Assembly (NCBI RefSeq): GCF_900101475.1
Contig: NZ_FMZV01000011.1
Location: 62,001-126,000 of the forward strand
DNA length: 64,000 nucleotides
Direction of reading: 5' to 3'
Source of the DNA: Ruegeria marina
GTDB taxonomy: Bacteria > Pseudomonadota > Alphaproteobacteria > Rhodobacterales > Rhodobacteraceae
This document shows positions 50,598 to 59,107 of the stretch, piece by piece. The stretch's first letter is position 1. Every line of letters begins with the position of its first letter. A model generated the notes under the pieces. That model was not told where the DNA came from and searched no databases. It saw nothing but the letters and a program-made list of their open reading frames with translations. A program made the position numbers and the translations under genes.

Positions 50598-51011
50598 TCA
50601 TTCATTTTCGTCCCGCACGTTCGCGACCAGGGCCCGCAAATCTTCCACGTCGACGAAATCTGGTACATGCGCATCGCCGGTCACGAAAGACGGTGTTCCG
50701 TTGAACCCCAAGGCTTGGCTAAAGCGCTCAGACGTTTCAATGAGCGTCTCGATTTGCAACTCTTTCATATCCCTTCGGAGTTGCTCGAGATCAAGCCCTG
50801 CAACTTCGACAATCCGCGTAACCGTTGCTTCCTCGGCCCGGTAGTTCATGCCCATCAAGGCCCAGTGGAATTCTTCGTAAAGCGCTTGGTTGCGAACTGT
50901 GGCACAGCGCGGGCAGCGAATGCTGAGCCTTCGCTCCGGATTGGCCACTCGCGATAGACAAGGCTCGGCAAGCTTGCCAACGAGCAGAAGAAGATCGCCG
51001 AAAGTTTTCAC
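50598..51011 (-). pseudogene. DsbA-like thiol-disulfide protein, N-terminal part lost
   Basis: The C-terminal half matches DsbA-type proteins: LYEEFHWALMGMNYRAEEAT, GLDLEQLRRDMKELQIETLI, and the cis-Pro loop GFNGTPSFVTGD. The N-terminal thioredoxin strands and the usual CPYC active site are missing, replaced by LLLLVGKLAEPCLSRVANPE and IRCPRCATVRNQ. The CPRC there is not in a thioredoxin context. No signal peptide of normal form. Probably a rearranged remnant. Confidence 0.6.
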
Positions 51012-51030
51012 ATGGGCAATTTAGATCTAG

Positions 51031-51143
51031 CTCAGCCTGTCATCGGTGAACCCGAGATCGGCCTGACTGACGGGAAGCGCGACATCGATGTCGATTTGTT
51101 GAGGATGACGATGAACTGCGCGGCGCACAGGAGCGCCAGCTCC
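51031..51143 (-). pseudogene. MFS (DHA2-type) transporter N-terminal fragment
   Basis: On the minus strand ELALLCAAQFIVIL, then after a one-base frameshift DIDVALPVSQADLGFTDDRL, matches the start of DHA2 drug:H+ antiporters (first helix ending in D-x-x-I-V-N-V-A-L-P-x-I). Both ends are missing. Of 51144-51652, nothing else was identified. Confidence 0.4.
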
Positions 51144-51652
51144 CTGCACCGTTTTGGATCAGTATTGGGAAGTGACATCGGAGGAAGTGCTTTGGTTGCA
51201 GTTGGGCCGTAGAGATTCGTACGGATGACTTGCGTCCTCGTGGCTCCAATCGTGGCAGGGTCAACGCCCCTCCCAGCCTGTCAGGGTGCGATTTCAGTCA
51301 GTCTGTCGACGCTGATGCGCGGCGCGCTTCTTTCATCTTGACCCTGCCTGCCTTGGAAGCCGGAAAAGCCGATTCGACAATGCCTTCATTGCGCGGAGAA
51401 CCTCGATGAAACATGCTTCCCCGTCGTCCGATCGTCCGACTCTAATCAGGCATCTTCTGTAAGTCCTAAGCAACGGAACGCTCGAGCGCTTGGTGTTGCT
51501 TGACATCGAAGGCAAGGAAATAGACGAGCACATTCTGCTCAAGTCACATCTGGTCCGAGTACGACCTGTCTGATTCTCGACCAAGCCGCCAGTTCTCTGA
51601 CAGGTGGCGTGGCGGATTGAAGGCGTGGCCCCTAAACGCACGCCGTCTGCTG

Positions 51653-51683
51653 TTGACCCTCCAATGGTGGTAGGGTGTAGACA
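51653..51683 (+). promoter_or_regulatory. CueR-type promoter of cueR
   Basis: -35 TTGACC (51653-51658), 19-bp spacer containing a dyad with arms ACCCT (51656-51660) and AGGGT (51672-51676), then TAGACA as a candidate -10 at 51678. The long 19-bp spacer is typical of MerR-family promoters activated by metal. Located 43 bp before the cueR start, so cueR is probably autoregulated. Confidence 0.75.
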
Positions 51684-51725
51684 CGATTCGATCCTGGCCT
51701 GACCGGATGCGAATGGAGTAATGCC

Positions 51726-52178
51726 ATGAATATTGGAGAAGCCTCGAAAGCTACCGGGATCTCGGTGAAGATGCTGAGGTATTATGAAGAAATCGGTCTT
51801 GTTCGTGCTGCGCTCCGCAGCCTGTCGGGGTACCGCGTATATTCCGACAAGAACATTGCGATGTTGCGCTTCGTGCGCCGGGCCCGCGATCTCGGGTTCC
51901 AGGTCAAGCAAATCGCGTCTCTGCTGGACCTTTGGCAGGACGGTAGTCGCGCAAGCGCCGATGTGAAGTCTCTGGCTCTCGATCATGTCCGCGAACTTGA
52001 ACAGCGGCGGCGGGAGCTGGACGAGATGATTGCGACGCTCGAGCATCTCGCGCACCATTGCCACGGTGATGACCGGCCCGACTGCCCGATCCTTTCAAGC
52101 CTCGGCTCGGAGGAAGACGCCGAACCCAAATCCAAACGCAAGAAGGTGTCGCGGCGGAGCTTCGGCGTCGCGGGTTGA
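51726..52178 (+). CDS. cueR: CueR-type MerR-family Cu(I)/Ag(I) regulator
   Basis: 150-aa MerR-family activator. The winged helix reads MNIGEASKATGISVKMLRYY followed by SLSGYRVYSDKNIAMLRFV, with a dimerisation helix (VRELEQRRRELDEMIATLEH). The metal-binding loop HHCHGDDRPDCPIL has two Cys separated by seven residues, the Cu(I)/Ag(I)/Au(I) type. A basic C-terminal tail (KSKRKKVSRRSF) is longer than usual. It should sense cytoplasmic copper and activate copA, copZ and itself. Confidence 0.9.
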   Translation: MNIGEASKATGISVKMLRYYEEIGLVRAALRSLSGYRVYSDKNIAMLRFVRRARDLGFQVKQIASLLDLWQDGSRASADVKSLALDHVRELEQRRRELDEMIATLEHLAHHCHGDDRPDCPILSSLGSEEDAEPKSKRKKVSRRSFGVAG

Positions 52179-52259
52179 GTTTCGCCGAACCATACTGGCC
52201 GATCCCGCATCTCCGCGCGAGCGTCCGCGCTGTTGACGAAGTCATTCAGACTGTGTGCT

Positions 52260-52278
52260 GGGAGTTTTTCCAACTCCC
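52260..52278 (+). terminator. short stem-loop downstream of cueR
   Basis: GGGAGTT, loop TTTCC, AACTCCC, followed by a T-containing stretch (GGCTTTTCTG). 7-bp stem. It lies 81 bases after the cueR stop. Confidence 0.5.
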
Positions 52279-52297
52279 GGCTTTTCTGTTCCGTTTC

Positions 52298-52476
52298 TCA
52301 GCTGGCCGCCGCGACATCTGCGGTCATGGACGCCTCGGGCGGCGTGAAGAAGATGTAGGCGCGCAGATCGGGGCGCTGCAACCCCGAAGCCAAAACGACT
52401 TCCGTTAGGGCATCGATCATCACCGGAGGGCCTGCCCGTCCTGGGGCCAGACCGGTTCGTGCGTCAGATAGGTCAT
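52298..52476 (-). pseudogene. small operon gene with frameshift
   Basis: ATG 52476 overlaps the glutaredoxin gene stop (ATGA), the coupling used throughout this region, and reads TYLTHEPVWPQDGQALR before a stop. In the next frame the sequence stays coding-like: VMIDALTEVVLASGLQRPDL then RAYIFFTPPEA, ending at 52298. Joining them gives about 59 residues. The family is unknown. Confidence 0.4.
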
Positions 52477-52724
52477 GACCCGATCTCCTTCAGACGGACC
52501 TCGATCCGGGGCTTGATGTCCTGGAACGTGCCGTAGGTGAACCAGTCGCCGATCTGGGCGATGGGGGCGACACGCACGCCGAAGCGGCCCTTGGCCTCGT
52601 CCATCACGGCCTGATCGGTGAGATCCCGTTCGACGTAGGCGATGCCGAGGCGGGTGAGCCAGGCCTTCAGTGTGCGGCAGTCGGGGCAGGTCGGCGTGGA
52701 ATAGACGGTGACGGTATCGGTCAT
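52473..52724 (-). CDS. glutaredoxin-family protein
   Basis: 83-aa single-domain glutaredoxin/NrdH-like protein. Start TVTVYSTPTCPDCRTLKAWL with the CPDC active site, then GIAYVERDLTDQAVM and VRVAPIAQIGDWFTYG. It may protect thiols or deliver copper ligands. Located 72 bp downstream of copA on the same strand. Confidence 0.85.
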   Translation of the reverse strand: MTDTVTVYSTPTCPDCRTLKAWLTRLGIAYVERDLTDQAVMDEAKGRFGVRVAPIAQIGDWFTYGTFQDIKPRIEVRLKEIGS

Positions 52725-52796
52725 GGGAAGTCTCCGGGTCTCGGATGGTACGGGTTGGGAGGGGCGTCCCCGGTCGGGCCGGGGACGCAGGGCGGC

Positions 52797-55274
52797 TCAG
52801 CGGGCCACCTCGGCCATCGGTGCGGCGAAGTGGCGCAGCCGCAGCGCGTTGCCAAGGACGAAGACCGACGAGAGCGCCATGGCGCCGGCGGCGAAGACGG
52901 GCGAGAGCAGGATGCCCGACACCGGCCACAGCGCGCCGGCGGCAACCGGGATCAGCGCGGCGTTGTAGGCGAAGGCCCAGAACAGGTTCTGCCGGATGTT
53001 CCGCATCGTCGCGCGAGAAAGCGCGATGGCGTTCGGAACTCCCTTCAGGCTGCCGGACATCAGCACCACGTCGGCCGCCTCGATGGCAACATCGGTGCCG
53101 GTGCCGATGGCCAGGCCCACGTCGGCCTCGGCCAGCGCGGGGGCGTCGTTGATGCCGTCGCCGACGAAGGCCACCGCGCCGAGCGCCTTGAGCCGCTTGA
53201 TCGCCGCGACCTTGCCGTCCGGCAGAACCTCGGCCACGACCTCGTCGATCCCGAGACGCCGTGCGATGGCTTCCGCCGTACGGCGGTTGTCGCCGGTGAT
53301 CATTGCGACCTTCAGCCCGAGGGCGTGCAGCGCGCGGATCGCCTCCGGCGTGGTCGCCTTGATCGGGTCGGCCACGGCAATGATTGCCGCCAGTCTCCCG
53401 CCGATGGCGGCGTAGAGCGGCGACTTGCCTTCATCGGCGAGCCGCGCGGCGGCTTCGCCGAAGGCGCCCACGTCATGGCCCAGCTTCGCCATGTAGCGAT
53501 CCGCGCCGATCTCGATCCGGAGGCCGTCCGCCTCGGCGGCGACACCGAAGCCGGTCACGCTCTCGAAGCTCGACAGCGCAGGCAGGGACAGGCCCTCGGC
53601 CGAGGCCGCTTTGACGACGGCGCGGGCGATCGGATGCTCGGATTTGGCCTCGACGGCGGCGATCTGGGACAGCACCTTGGCGCGGTCGAACCCGTCCGCC
53701 AGGACGAGGTCGGTCAGCGTCGGCTTGCCCTCGGTCAGCGTGCCGGTCTTGTCGAGCGCCACGACCTTCGCATCCTGAAGTCCCTGCAGCGCGTCGCCCT
53801 TGCGGAACAGCACACCCAGTTCGGCGCCGCGGCCGGTGCCGACCATGATCGAGGTCGGCGTGGCGAGGCCCATCGCACAGGGGCAGGCGATGATCAGAAC
53901 CGCAACCGCGTTCACAAGGCCGAAGGTCAGCGCCGGATCCGGTCCGAAGAAGAACCAGACGCCGAAGGTCAGCGCGGCAAGCGTCATCACCGCCGGCACG
54001 AACCACATGGTGATCTTGTCCACCAGTCCCTGGATCGGCAGCTTCGATCCTTGAGCCTCTTCGACCATGCGGATAATTTGGGCGAGCATCGTGTCGCCGC
54101 CGACAGCCGTTGCGCGGAAGGCGAAAGCGCCGGTCTGGTTGACTGTGCCGCCGGTGACGGTGGCGCCCGCGGTCTTGGCAACCGGCAGTGGTTCGCCGGT
54201 GATCATGGACTCGTCGATCCAGCTGTCGCCCTCGACCACTTCGCCGTCGACCGGAACCCGTTCACCCGGCCGGACTTCGATGATGTCGCCGGGGGCCACA
54301 TCGGAAACTTCGATCTCGACGACGCTGGCTCCGCGCCGTACGCGTGCGGTCTTGGCCTGAAGCCCCACGAGCCGCTTGATTGCTTCCGAGGTGCGGCCCT
54401 TGGCCCGCGCCTCGAGCACGCGGCCCAGCAGGATCAGGGTCACGATGACCGCGGCGGCTTCGTAATAGACATTCACGGTTCCCGCGGGCAGCAAGCCCGG
54501 CGCAAAGGTCGCGACCAGCGAATACGCGTATGCCGCCAGTGTTCCCACGGCGACCAGGCTGTTCATGTCGGGCGCGGCGCGCAGCAGCGCCGGGATGCCC
54601 TTTCGGTAGAAGCGCATGCCGGGGAAGGCGAGCACCAGCGTGGTCAGCGCGAACTGGATTAGCCAGCTGGCCGTCATGCCGATGGTCGAGGCGATCAGGT
54701 GGTGCATTCCGGGGATGACGTGGCTGCCCATCTCGAGCAGGAAGACCGGCAGGGTAAGGCCCGCGGCAATACCGAGGTCGCGCCGCAGGATGCGGTGTTC
54801 CTGCTCCTTCTTCGCCTCGGCCTCTGCGTTGGCAGCAGCGCCGCCGTCTACGGCCCGGGCGGTGTAACCGACCTCGGCGACCGCGGCGACCAGGGTGGCG
54901 GGATCCGCCGCGCCCTTCACCGTCGCGCGCTCGGTGGCGAGGTTCACGGTCGCCTCGCTGACGCCGGGCACGGCGCGCAGCGCTCGCTCGACGCGTCCGA
55001 CGCAGGAGGCGCAGGTCATCCCCTCGATGGCGAGTTCGATGGTCGCGGCGGTGACGGTGTAGCCGGCATTCTCGACGGCCCGTATCAGCTCGGCGCGTTC
55101 GACGGGCCCTGCAAGGCGGACGTCCGCGCGCTCGGTGGCGAGGTTGACGCTGGCATCGAGAACGCCGGGAACGGCGTTCAGGGCACGCTCGACACGGCCC
55201 ACGCAGGAGGCACAGGTCATGCCCTCGATCGGAAGGGAGACGGTCTCCCGGGTGAAACTGGCTGGCGCATTCAT
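52797..55274 (-). CDS. copA: CopA, Cu(I)-translocating P1B-type ATPase
   Basis: 825-aa cytoplasmic-membrane copper exporter. Two N-terminal heavy-metal domains, each with [15 protein letters not shown] (~20 and ~88). Transmembrane metal site CPC in [11 protein letters not shown]; signature residues in the last helices are the YN of [10 protein letters not shown] and the M..SS of [10 protein letters not shown]. Phosphorylation motif [19 protein letters not shown]. These are the P1B-1 (copper) residues. ATG 55274 with GAAGGGAA upstream is preferred over 55340. Controlled by the CueR-type site just upstream. Confidence 0.95.
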   Translation of the reverse strand: MNAPASFTRETVSLPIEGMTCASCVGRVERALNAVPGVLDASVNLATERADVRLAGPVERAELIRAVENAGYTVTAATIELAIEGMTCASCVGRVERALRAVPGVSEATVNLATERATVKGAADPATLVAAVAEVGYTARAVDGGAAANAEAEAKKEQEHRILRRDLGIAAGLTLPVFLLEMGSHVIPGMHHLIASTIGMTASWLIQFALTTLVLAFPGMRFYRKGIPALLRAAPDMNSLVAVGTLAAYAYSLVATFAPGLLPAGTVNVYYEAAAVIVTLILLGRVLEARAKGRTSEAIKRLVGLQAKTARVRRGASVVEIEVSDVAPGDIIEVRPGERVPVDGEVVEGDSWIDESMITGEPLPVAKTAGATVTGGTVNQTGAFAFRATAVGGDTMLAQIIRMVEEAQGSKLPIQGLVDKITMWFVPAVMTLAALTFGVWFFFGPDPALTFGLVNAVAVLIIACPCAMGLATPTSIMVGTGRGAELGVLFRKGDALQGLQDAKVVALDKTGTLTEGKPTLTDLVLADGFDRAKVLSQIAAVEAKSEHPIARAVVKAASAEGLSLPALSSFESVTGFGVAAEADGLRIEIGADRYMAKLGHDVGAFGEAAARLADEGKSPLYAAIGGRLAAIIAVADPIKATTPEAIRALHALGLKVAMITGDNRRTAEAIARRLGIDEVVAEVLPDGKVAAIKRLKALGAVAFVGDGINDAPALAEADVGLAIGTGTDVAIEAADVVLMSGSLKGVPNAIALSRATMRNIRQNLFWAFAYNAALIPVAAGALWPVSGILLSPVFAAGAMALSSVFVLGNALRLRHFAAPMAEVAR

Positions 55275-55309
55275 GGCTGATTCCCTTCGGATGAGCAGTG
55301 ATGCGCAAG

Positions 55310-55340
55310 GAAATGGGATCTCCCATGTTGGGAGGGTCAA
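55310..55340 (-). promoter_or_regulatory. CueR-type promoter of copA
   Basis: On the minus strand: -35 TTGACC (plus 55335-55340), then dyad CTCCCA-ACA-TGGGAG in the long spacer, and a weak -10 (CATTTC) at about 55310. It lies 36 bases before the copA start and resembles the sites before copZ and cueR. Confidence 0.65.
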
Positions 55341-55458
55341 CAGCCTTTTTTCGATTTCTTGTTAAGGCCTGTGATGGTCTCGCGCGCGCGTGTTCTCATA
55401 CCCACGACGCACCGGAACATGATCATCGACCGCCAGGAAAAATTCCGCAGTTACGCAC

Positions 55459-55489
55459 TTGACCCTCCCAGCATGGGAACACCCAATTG
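55459..55489 (+). promoter_or_regulatory. CueR-type promoter of copZ
   Basis: -35 TTGACC (55459-55464), dyad with CCTCCCA and TGGGAAC arms, -10 candidate around CAATTG at 55484. Nearly the same sequence as the copA site, in divergent orientation. It lies 32 bases upstream of the copZ start. Confidence 0.65.
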
Positions 55490-55520
55490 TTCGTTTGCCA
55501 ATCAAGCAAAGGAGGCAAAC

Positions 55521-55721
55521 ATGCAATTCCACATCGAAAACATGACCTGCTTCGGGTGCGCACGGAGCGTAACCAAAGCGATCCAGTCGGTCGACAAGGC
55601 CGCGGTGATCAAGGCCGATCCCGAGAACCGCAAGATCGAGGTCGAAACCTCGGCCGCGCGCGCCGAGATCGAGGCCGTTCTCGCCGAGGCGGGCTATCCC
55701 GCTGCCCGCGAAGCCGCGTGA
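55521..55721 (+). CDS. copZ: CopZ-like heavy-metal chaperone
   Basis: 66-aa HMA-fold protein. It begins MQFHIENMTCFGCARSVTKA with the MxCxxC metal site and ends in a ferredoxin-like strand (IEVETSAARAEIEAVLAEAG). It would pass Cu(I) to CopA. AAAGGAGG lies 5 bases before ATG 55521. Divergent from copA with facing CueR-type promoters. Confidence 0.92.
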   Translation: MQFHIENMTCFGCARSVTKAIQSVDKAAVIKADPENRKIEVETSAARAEIEAVLAEAGYPAAREAA

Positions 55722-55732
55722 CGGGGTCGGCG

Positions 55733-55897
55733 ATGTCCCGCCTTTCCATCGCGTTCCTGGGAACGGCATCAGTTGCCGCCGTGGCTCTCGCCTTGATCCA
55801 GGTGCAAATGGCTGCGAACGGCCCGGTAGCGGCTGAACCGATCGCCCACTCCGTTCACGAGGTTGCTCCATCTGGCGCGCCTCATGGCGGACACTGA
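55733..55897 (+). CDS. small membrane or exported protein
   Basis: 54-aa protein with one hydrophobic helix (SIAFLGTASVAAVALALIQV) and a short tail with His (HSVHEVAPSGAPHGGH). It lies 11 bp after copZ. Function unknown; position implies copper-linked expression. Confidence 0.5.
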   Translation: MSRLSIAFLGTASVAAVALALIQVQMAANGPVAAEPIAHSVHEVAPSGAPHGGH

Positions 55898-56039
55898 CCC
55901 CGCTCCTGCAGAGCCGCCCTCGCGAGGGCGGCTCCCGCTGCGCGGTCTCCGGAAGGGGCGGTCAATCTCGCCCAGCACACCCGCGAAAGTGATACCGGCT
56001 GAAATGGACTCCCGAGCCACTGGTCACTATGTTCTCGTC

Positions 56040-56501
56040 ATGTTCGCTCGTGCCATTATATTGCTGGCATTGCTCGCTGTCGTCCTCTTAACGACAGTCG
56101 CGCCGTCGCATGCCGCCAGCATGAGTGCGGAGGCGAAACATGCGTTTCATGCCGACGTGATGATTCACATGGAGGCTGGCGATGCCCATGATTGCGCAGG
56201 TGAGGCTGCGTGCGGCGAGGCAGATGCCGGACTTTGCGTTTTCGTCTGCGCGGGGCTGACAGCTTTCGCTCCGGTTCCGGTCGCGGAGGCCGCCCGGTCT
56301 GCGGATCCTTCAAGGCACCAATTCCCTTCCGGGACGAGCGTCGAAAGCCGGTCTCCCGATCTGAACGAACGACCTCCTGCCTCTCGGCTGCGACCCGAAC
56401 GCTCGATATTGACGGGCGCGCAGCAACGGTCTTCGGTCTCGCCGGGCCCGGCGGCCAGGGGTTGGTACTCGATCCCGGGCAGCGGTTCCGGGTCGACCTG
56501 A
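56040..56501 (+). CDS. small exported Cys/His-rich protein, C-terminus fused out of frame into oxidase gene
   Basis: 153-aa frame. Signal peptide (FARAIILLALLAVVLLTTVA) then a Cys/His-containing domain (MSAEAKHAFHADVMIHMEAG, HDCAGEAACGEADAGLCVFV). This is like the proteins at 15226 and 49881. From about residue 105 the sequence runs in a second frame over the multicopper oxidase start, so the natural end was probably lost in a deletion joining the two genes. The true protein may be shorter. Confidence 0.6.
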   Translation: MFARAIILLALLAVVLLTTVAPSHAASMSAEAKHAFHADVMIHMEAGDAHDCAGEAACGEADAGLCVFVCAGLTAFAPVPVAEAARSADPSRHQFPSGTSVESRSPDLNERPPASRLRPERSILTGAQQRSSVSPGPAARGWYSIPGSGSGST

Positions 56502-57889
56502 CCAAGAATCAGGATGTCGGTACGATCATCCACTGGCACGGGCAAATCCCGCCCAACGCCCAGGACGGCGTGCCCGACATGCCGATGCCCCTTCTCGCCC
56601 CGGGCGAGACCCGGTCTTACGACTTCGAGGCCCAGCCGGGAACGCACTGGATGCACAGCCACGTGCCGATCCAGGAGATGCAGTTGCTCGCCGCGCCGCT
56701 CATCGTGCGCTCGGCCGAAGACGTCGCAGCCGACAGGCAGGAGGTCGTGATGTTCCTGCACGACTTCTCGTTCAAGTCGCCCGAAGAGGTCTTGGCCGAG
56801 ATCGCGGGCGGTCACGGAGGCGGCCGTCACGGCGGGCACGGCGGACATGGCGACGTCCAACCCATGCAGGGGATGCCGATGGACGGCGCGGGTGCCATGC
56901 CGGGAATGGATCACAGTGCCATGGGCCATGGAGCCATGGGCGGCATGCCGATGGGCAGCATGATGGGCATGGGCGACATGGCCATGGACCTGAACGACTA
57001 CGACTGGGACGCCTATCTCGCCAACGACCGCACGCTCGCTGACCCCGAAGTGGTCCGGGTCGAACGCGGCGGCCGTATCCGGCTCCGCGTCATCAACGCG
57101 GCGGCGGCCACGGGGTTCTGGATCGACACCGGTTCGGCCACGGCGCGCCTCGTCGCGGTGGACGGCCATCCGGTACGGCCGCTTGCAGGCAACCGCTTCG
57201 GGCTGGCGATGGGACAGCGGCTCGATCTCGAGATCGACCTGCCGAGCGAAGGCGGCGCCTGGCCGATACTCGCGCTTCGCGAGGGCGCACCCGAACGCAC
57301 GGGGCTGATCCTCGCGACGCCGGGAGCGGAGGTCCGTCGCCTCGACGTCCTCGCGGAGGCCGAAGCCCCGGCCTTCGACACCGAACTTGCGCAGGAGGCG
57401 CGCCTGATCGCCAGCGACGCCCTGCCGGACCGGCAAGTGGACCGCAGCCATATGCTGATACTGGGCGGCTCGATGCAGCCCTATGTCTGGACGATCAACG
57501 GCGCCGTCTGGGGCCGGCACCAGCCGATCATCGCGCGGAGCGGCGAGAGGGTCGTGCTGTCGTTCCACAACATGTCGATGATGGGCCACCCGATGCATCT
57601 GCACGGCCATGTGTTCCAGGTGGTGGGCATCAACGGGCGGCGGTTCGCTGGTGCTCTGCGCGACACCGTCTATGTGCCGCCGATGTCGATGGTCGATGTC
57701 GCCCTGGACGCCGGCGAGGCCGCGCGCTGGATGCTGCATTGCCATCACATGCCGCACCTTGCGACCGGCATGATGACCGAGTTCGCGGTCACGGCGTCGG
57801 TGTGGTCCGGACGGGGCGGTCCGGACAGGGCGCCCCGCCGTCCAGACCCCAATCCTATGCTATACTGCTCGTGCAGTAGTGATGTCTGA
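56210..57889 (+). CDS. multicopper oxidase lacking a normal signal peptide
   Basis: Laccase-type multicopper oxidase; homology begins at about RTLDIDGRAATVFGLAGPGG (~56390). Copper ligands are present: HWHGQIP, HSHVPIQ, HPMHLHGHVF, and HCHHMPHLATGM. A Met/His-rich linker (MQGMPMDGAGAMPGMDHSAM) near residue 230 resembles CueO/PcoA copper-binding inserts. The upstream ~60 codons overlap the preceding gene in another frame and do not form a Tat signal, so export is doubtful unless another start or a fusion is used. The last ~30 codons (from SVWSGRGG) are also unlike the family. Confidence 0.8.
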   Translation: MRRGRCRTLRFRLRGADSFRSGSGRGGRPVCGSFKAPIPFRDERRKPVSRSERTTSCLSAATRTLDIDGRAATVFGLAGPGGQGLVLDPGQRFRVDLTKNQDVGTIIHWHGQIPPNAQDGVPDMPMPLLAPGETRSYDFEAQPGTHWMHSHVPIQEMQLLAAPLIVRSAEDVAADRQEVVMFLHDFSFKSPEEVLAEIAGGHGGGRHGGHGGHGDVQPMQGMPMDGAGAMPGMDHSAMGHGAMGGMPMGSMMGMGDMAMDLNDYDWDAYLANDRTLADPEVVRVERGGRIRLRVINAAAATGFWIDTGSATARLVAVDGHPVRPLAGNRFGLAMGQRLDLEIDLPSEGGAWPILALREGAPERTGLILATPGAEVRRLDVLAEAEAPAFDTELAQEARLIASDALPDRQVDRSHMLILGGSMQPYVWTINGAVWGRHQPIIARSGERVVLSFHNMSMMGHPMHLHGHVFQVVGINGRRFAGALRDTVYVPPMSMVDVALDAGEAARWMLHCHHMPHLATGMMTEFAVTASVWSGRGGPDRAPRRPDPNPMLYCSCSSDV

Positions 57890-57932
57890 ATATCAGGCGC
57901 AGCATACGGGTGAAAACCGGGAGGACGAAAAG

Positions 57933-58058
57933 ATGAATTGGAACGACATGGGCTCCGGAATGGGGTTCGGAATGGGGTTCGGCTGGCTCTTCGGCCTGCT
58001 GATCCTCGTTCTGGTGGTTTTGGCCATAGCAGCGCTGGTCAAATATCTTCGGAAATAG
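57933..58058 (+). CDS. small single-helix membrane protein
   Basis: 41-aa protein: Gly/Met-rich start (MNWNDMGSGMGFGMGFGWLF) and one strong hydrophobic helix ending KYLRK. GGAGG lies 7 bases upstream. Small membrane proteins of this type are common next to copper or heavy metal genes; role unknown. A short inverted repeat ACTGC-TCGT-GCAGT lies at 57864-57877 inside the end of the oxidase frame. Confidence 0.6.
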   Translation: MNWNDMGSGMGFGMGFGWLFGLLILVLVVLAIAALVKYLRK

Positions 58059-58074
58059 ACGAGAGGAATTCTCA

Positions 58075-58461
58075 TTGGATTACACAATCAATCGCATGAT
58101 CCCCGACACCGGGATCGACGACGTCGACGCGCGCGTGAGAAAGGCCCTCGGCGACCACGGCTTCGGCGTCCTGACCGAGATCGACGTCAAGGCGACGATG
58201 AAGAAGAAGCTCGATGTCGAGATGCCCGCCTATCGCATCCTCGGCGCCTGCAACCCGAAGATGGCGCATCAGGCCATCGGGATCGAACCGCGCGTGGGGG
58301 CGATGCTGCCCTGCAACGTCATCCTGCGCGAAGTGGGGGGCGGCGTGGAGGTCAGCGCGATCGAACCCGTGGCGTCGATGCAGGCGATTGAGAACGCCGA
58401 ACTGACGGCCGTGGCGGGCGAGGTGCGCGACCTTCTGGCGAAGGCCGTCGCGGCGGTCTGA
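58075..58461 (+). CDS. DUF302 protein
   Basis: 128-aa protein of the DUF302 family: GFGVLTEIDVKATMKKKLDV, then YRILGACNPKMAHQAI and VGAMLPCNVILREV contain the family pattern (LGACNP, LPCNV). TTG start at 58075 has GAGAGG upstream. DUF302 often accompanies copper efflux genes. It ends one base before the TVP38 gene. Confidence 0.85.
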   Translation: MDYTINRMIPDTGIDDVDARVRKALGDHGFGVLTEIDVKATMKKKLDVEMPAYRILGACNPKMAHQAIGIEPRVGAMLPCNVILREVGGGVEVSAIEPVASMQAIENAELTAVAGEVRDLLAKAVAAV

Positions 58462-58462
58462 G

Positions 58463-59107
58463 ATGAGCCTGCGTGCCACCATTCTCGCGGGCATTGCGAT
58501 CCTCGGCATCGGACTGCTCGCTGTCTGGCAGTTCGCGCCTTCGGTATTTGCCGAGGCGCGCAGCCTTCTGGAGCCCGAGCATCTGGAAATGCTGATGGTG
58601 CGCGCGGGTCTCTGGGGGCCGGTCGTGATCGTCACGCTCATGACCCTCGCGGTCGTTGCCAGCCCGATCCCGAGCGCGCCGATCGCGCTGGCGGCGGGAG
58701 CAGCCTATGGGCATGTCTGGGGGACCGTGCAGATCGTGATCGGCGCCGGACTCGGGGCTCTGATCGCCTTCGGCATCGCACGGGTTCTGGGGCATGATGC
58801 CTTGCGGCGGGTTTTCGGGGACCGCGTCGATGCCGGGCTTCTCGGGTCGCAAGCCGCGTTGACCGCGACGGTTTTCGCCAGCCGCCTTATGCCCTTCGTG
58901 TCCTTCGACATGATCAGCTACGCTGCGGGGCTCAGCCGCCGGCACACTTGGCGGTTCGCAATGGCAACGCTCGCCCATTTCGGCGGTGAGGCGATTAGCG
59001 GAGACCTCGGGCGCGCGACATGGGCGGTGCTCGGACTTGGGCTCGTGACGGGGTTGCCGTTGCTGTGGGTGGCGCTGCGGCAAAAGCCTGATAAGGAAAA
59101 TCCATGA
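58463..59107 (+). CDS. TVP38/TMEM64 (DedA-like) membrane protein
   Basis: 214-aa membrane protein with about six hydrophobic stretches. Family features: VVASPIPSAPIALAAGAAYG with the first helix pair, GAGLGALIAFGIARVLG (re-entrant loop), and FASRLMPFVSFDMISYAAGL. SNARE-associated/lipid-scramblase-like; role in the copper context unknown. It overlaps the APC gene start by 4 bp. Confidence 0.88.
   Translation: MSLRATILAGIAILGIGLLAVWQFAPSVFAEARSLLEPEHLEMLMVRAGLWGPVVIVTLMTLAVVASPIPSAPIALAAGAAYGHVWGTVQIVIGAGLGALIAFGIARVLGHDALRRVFGDRVDAGLLGSQAALTATVFASRLMPFVSFDMISYAAGLSRRHTWRFAMATLAHFGGEAISGDLGRATWAVLGLGLVTGLPLLWVALRQKPDKENP

Noticed and set aside
51333-52064. 243-aa minus-strand frame around cueR
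   Set aside because: It is antisense to cueR and crosses its promoter; no domains seen.
56165-57757. 530-aa minus-strand frame, His-rich
   Set aside because: Antisense to the multicopper oxidase; the His-rich appearance comes from reverse reading of Met codons (CAT).
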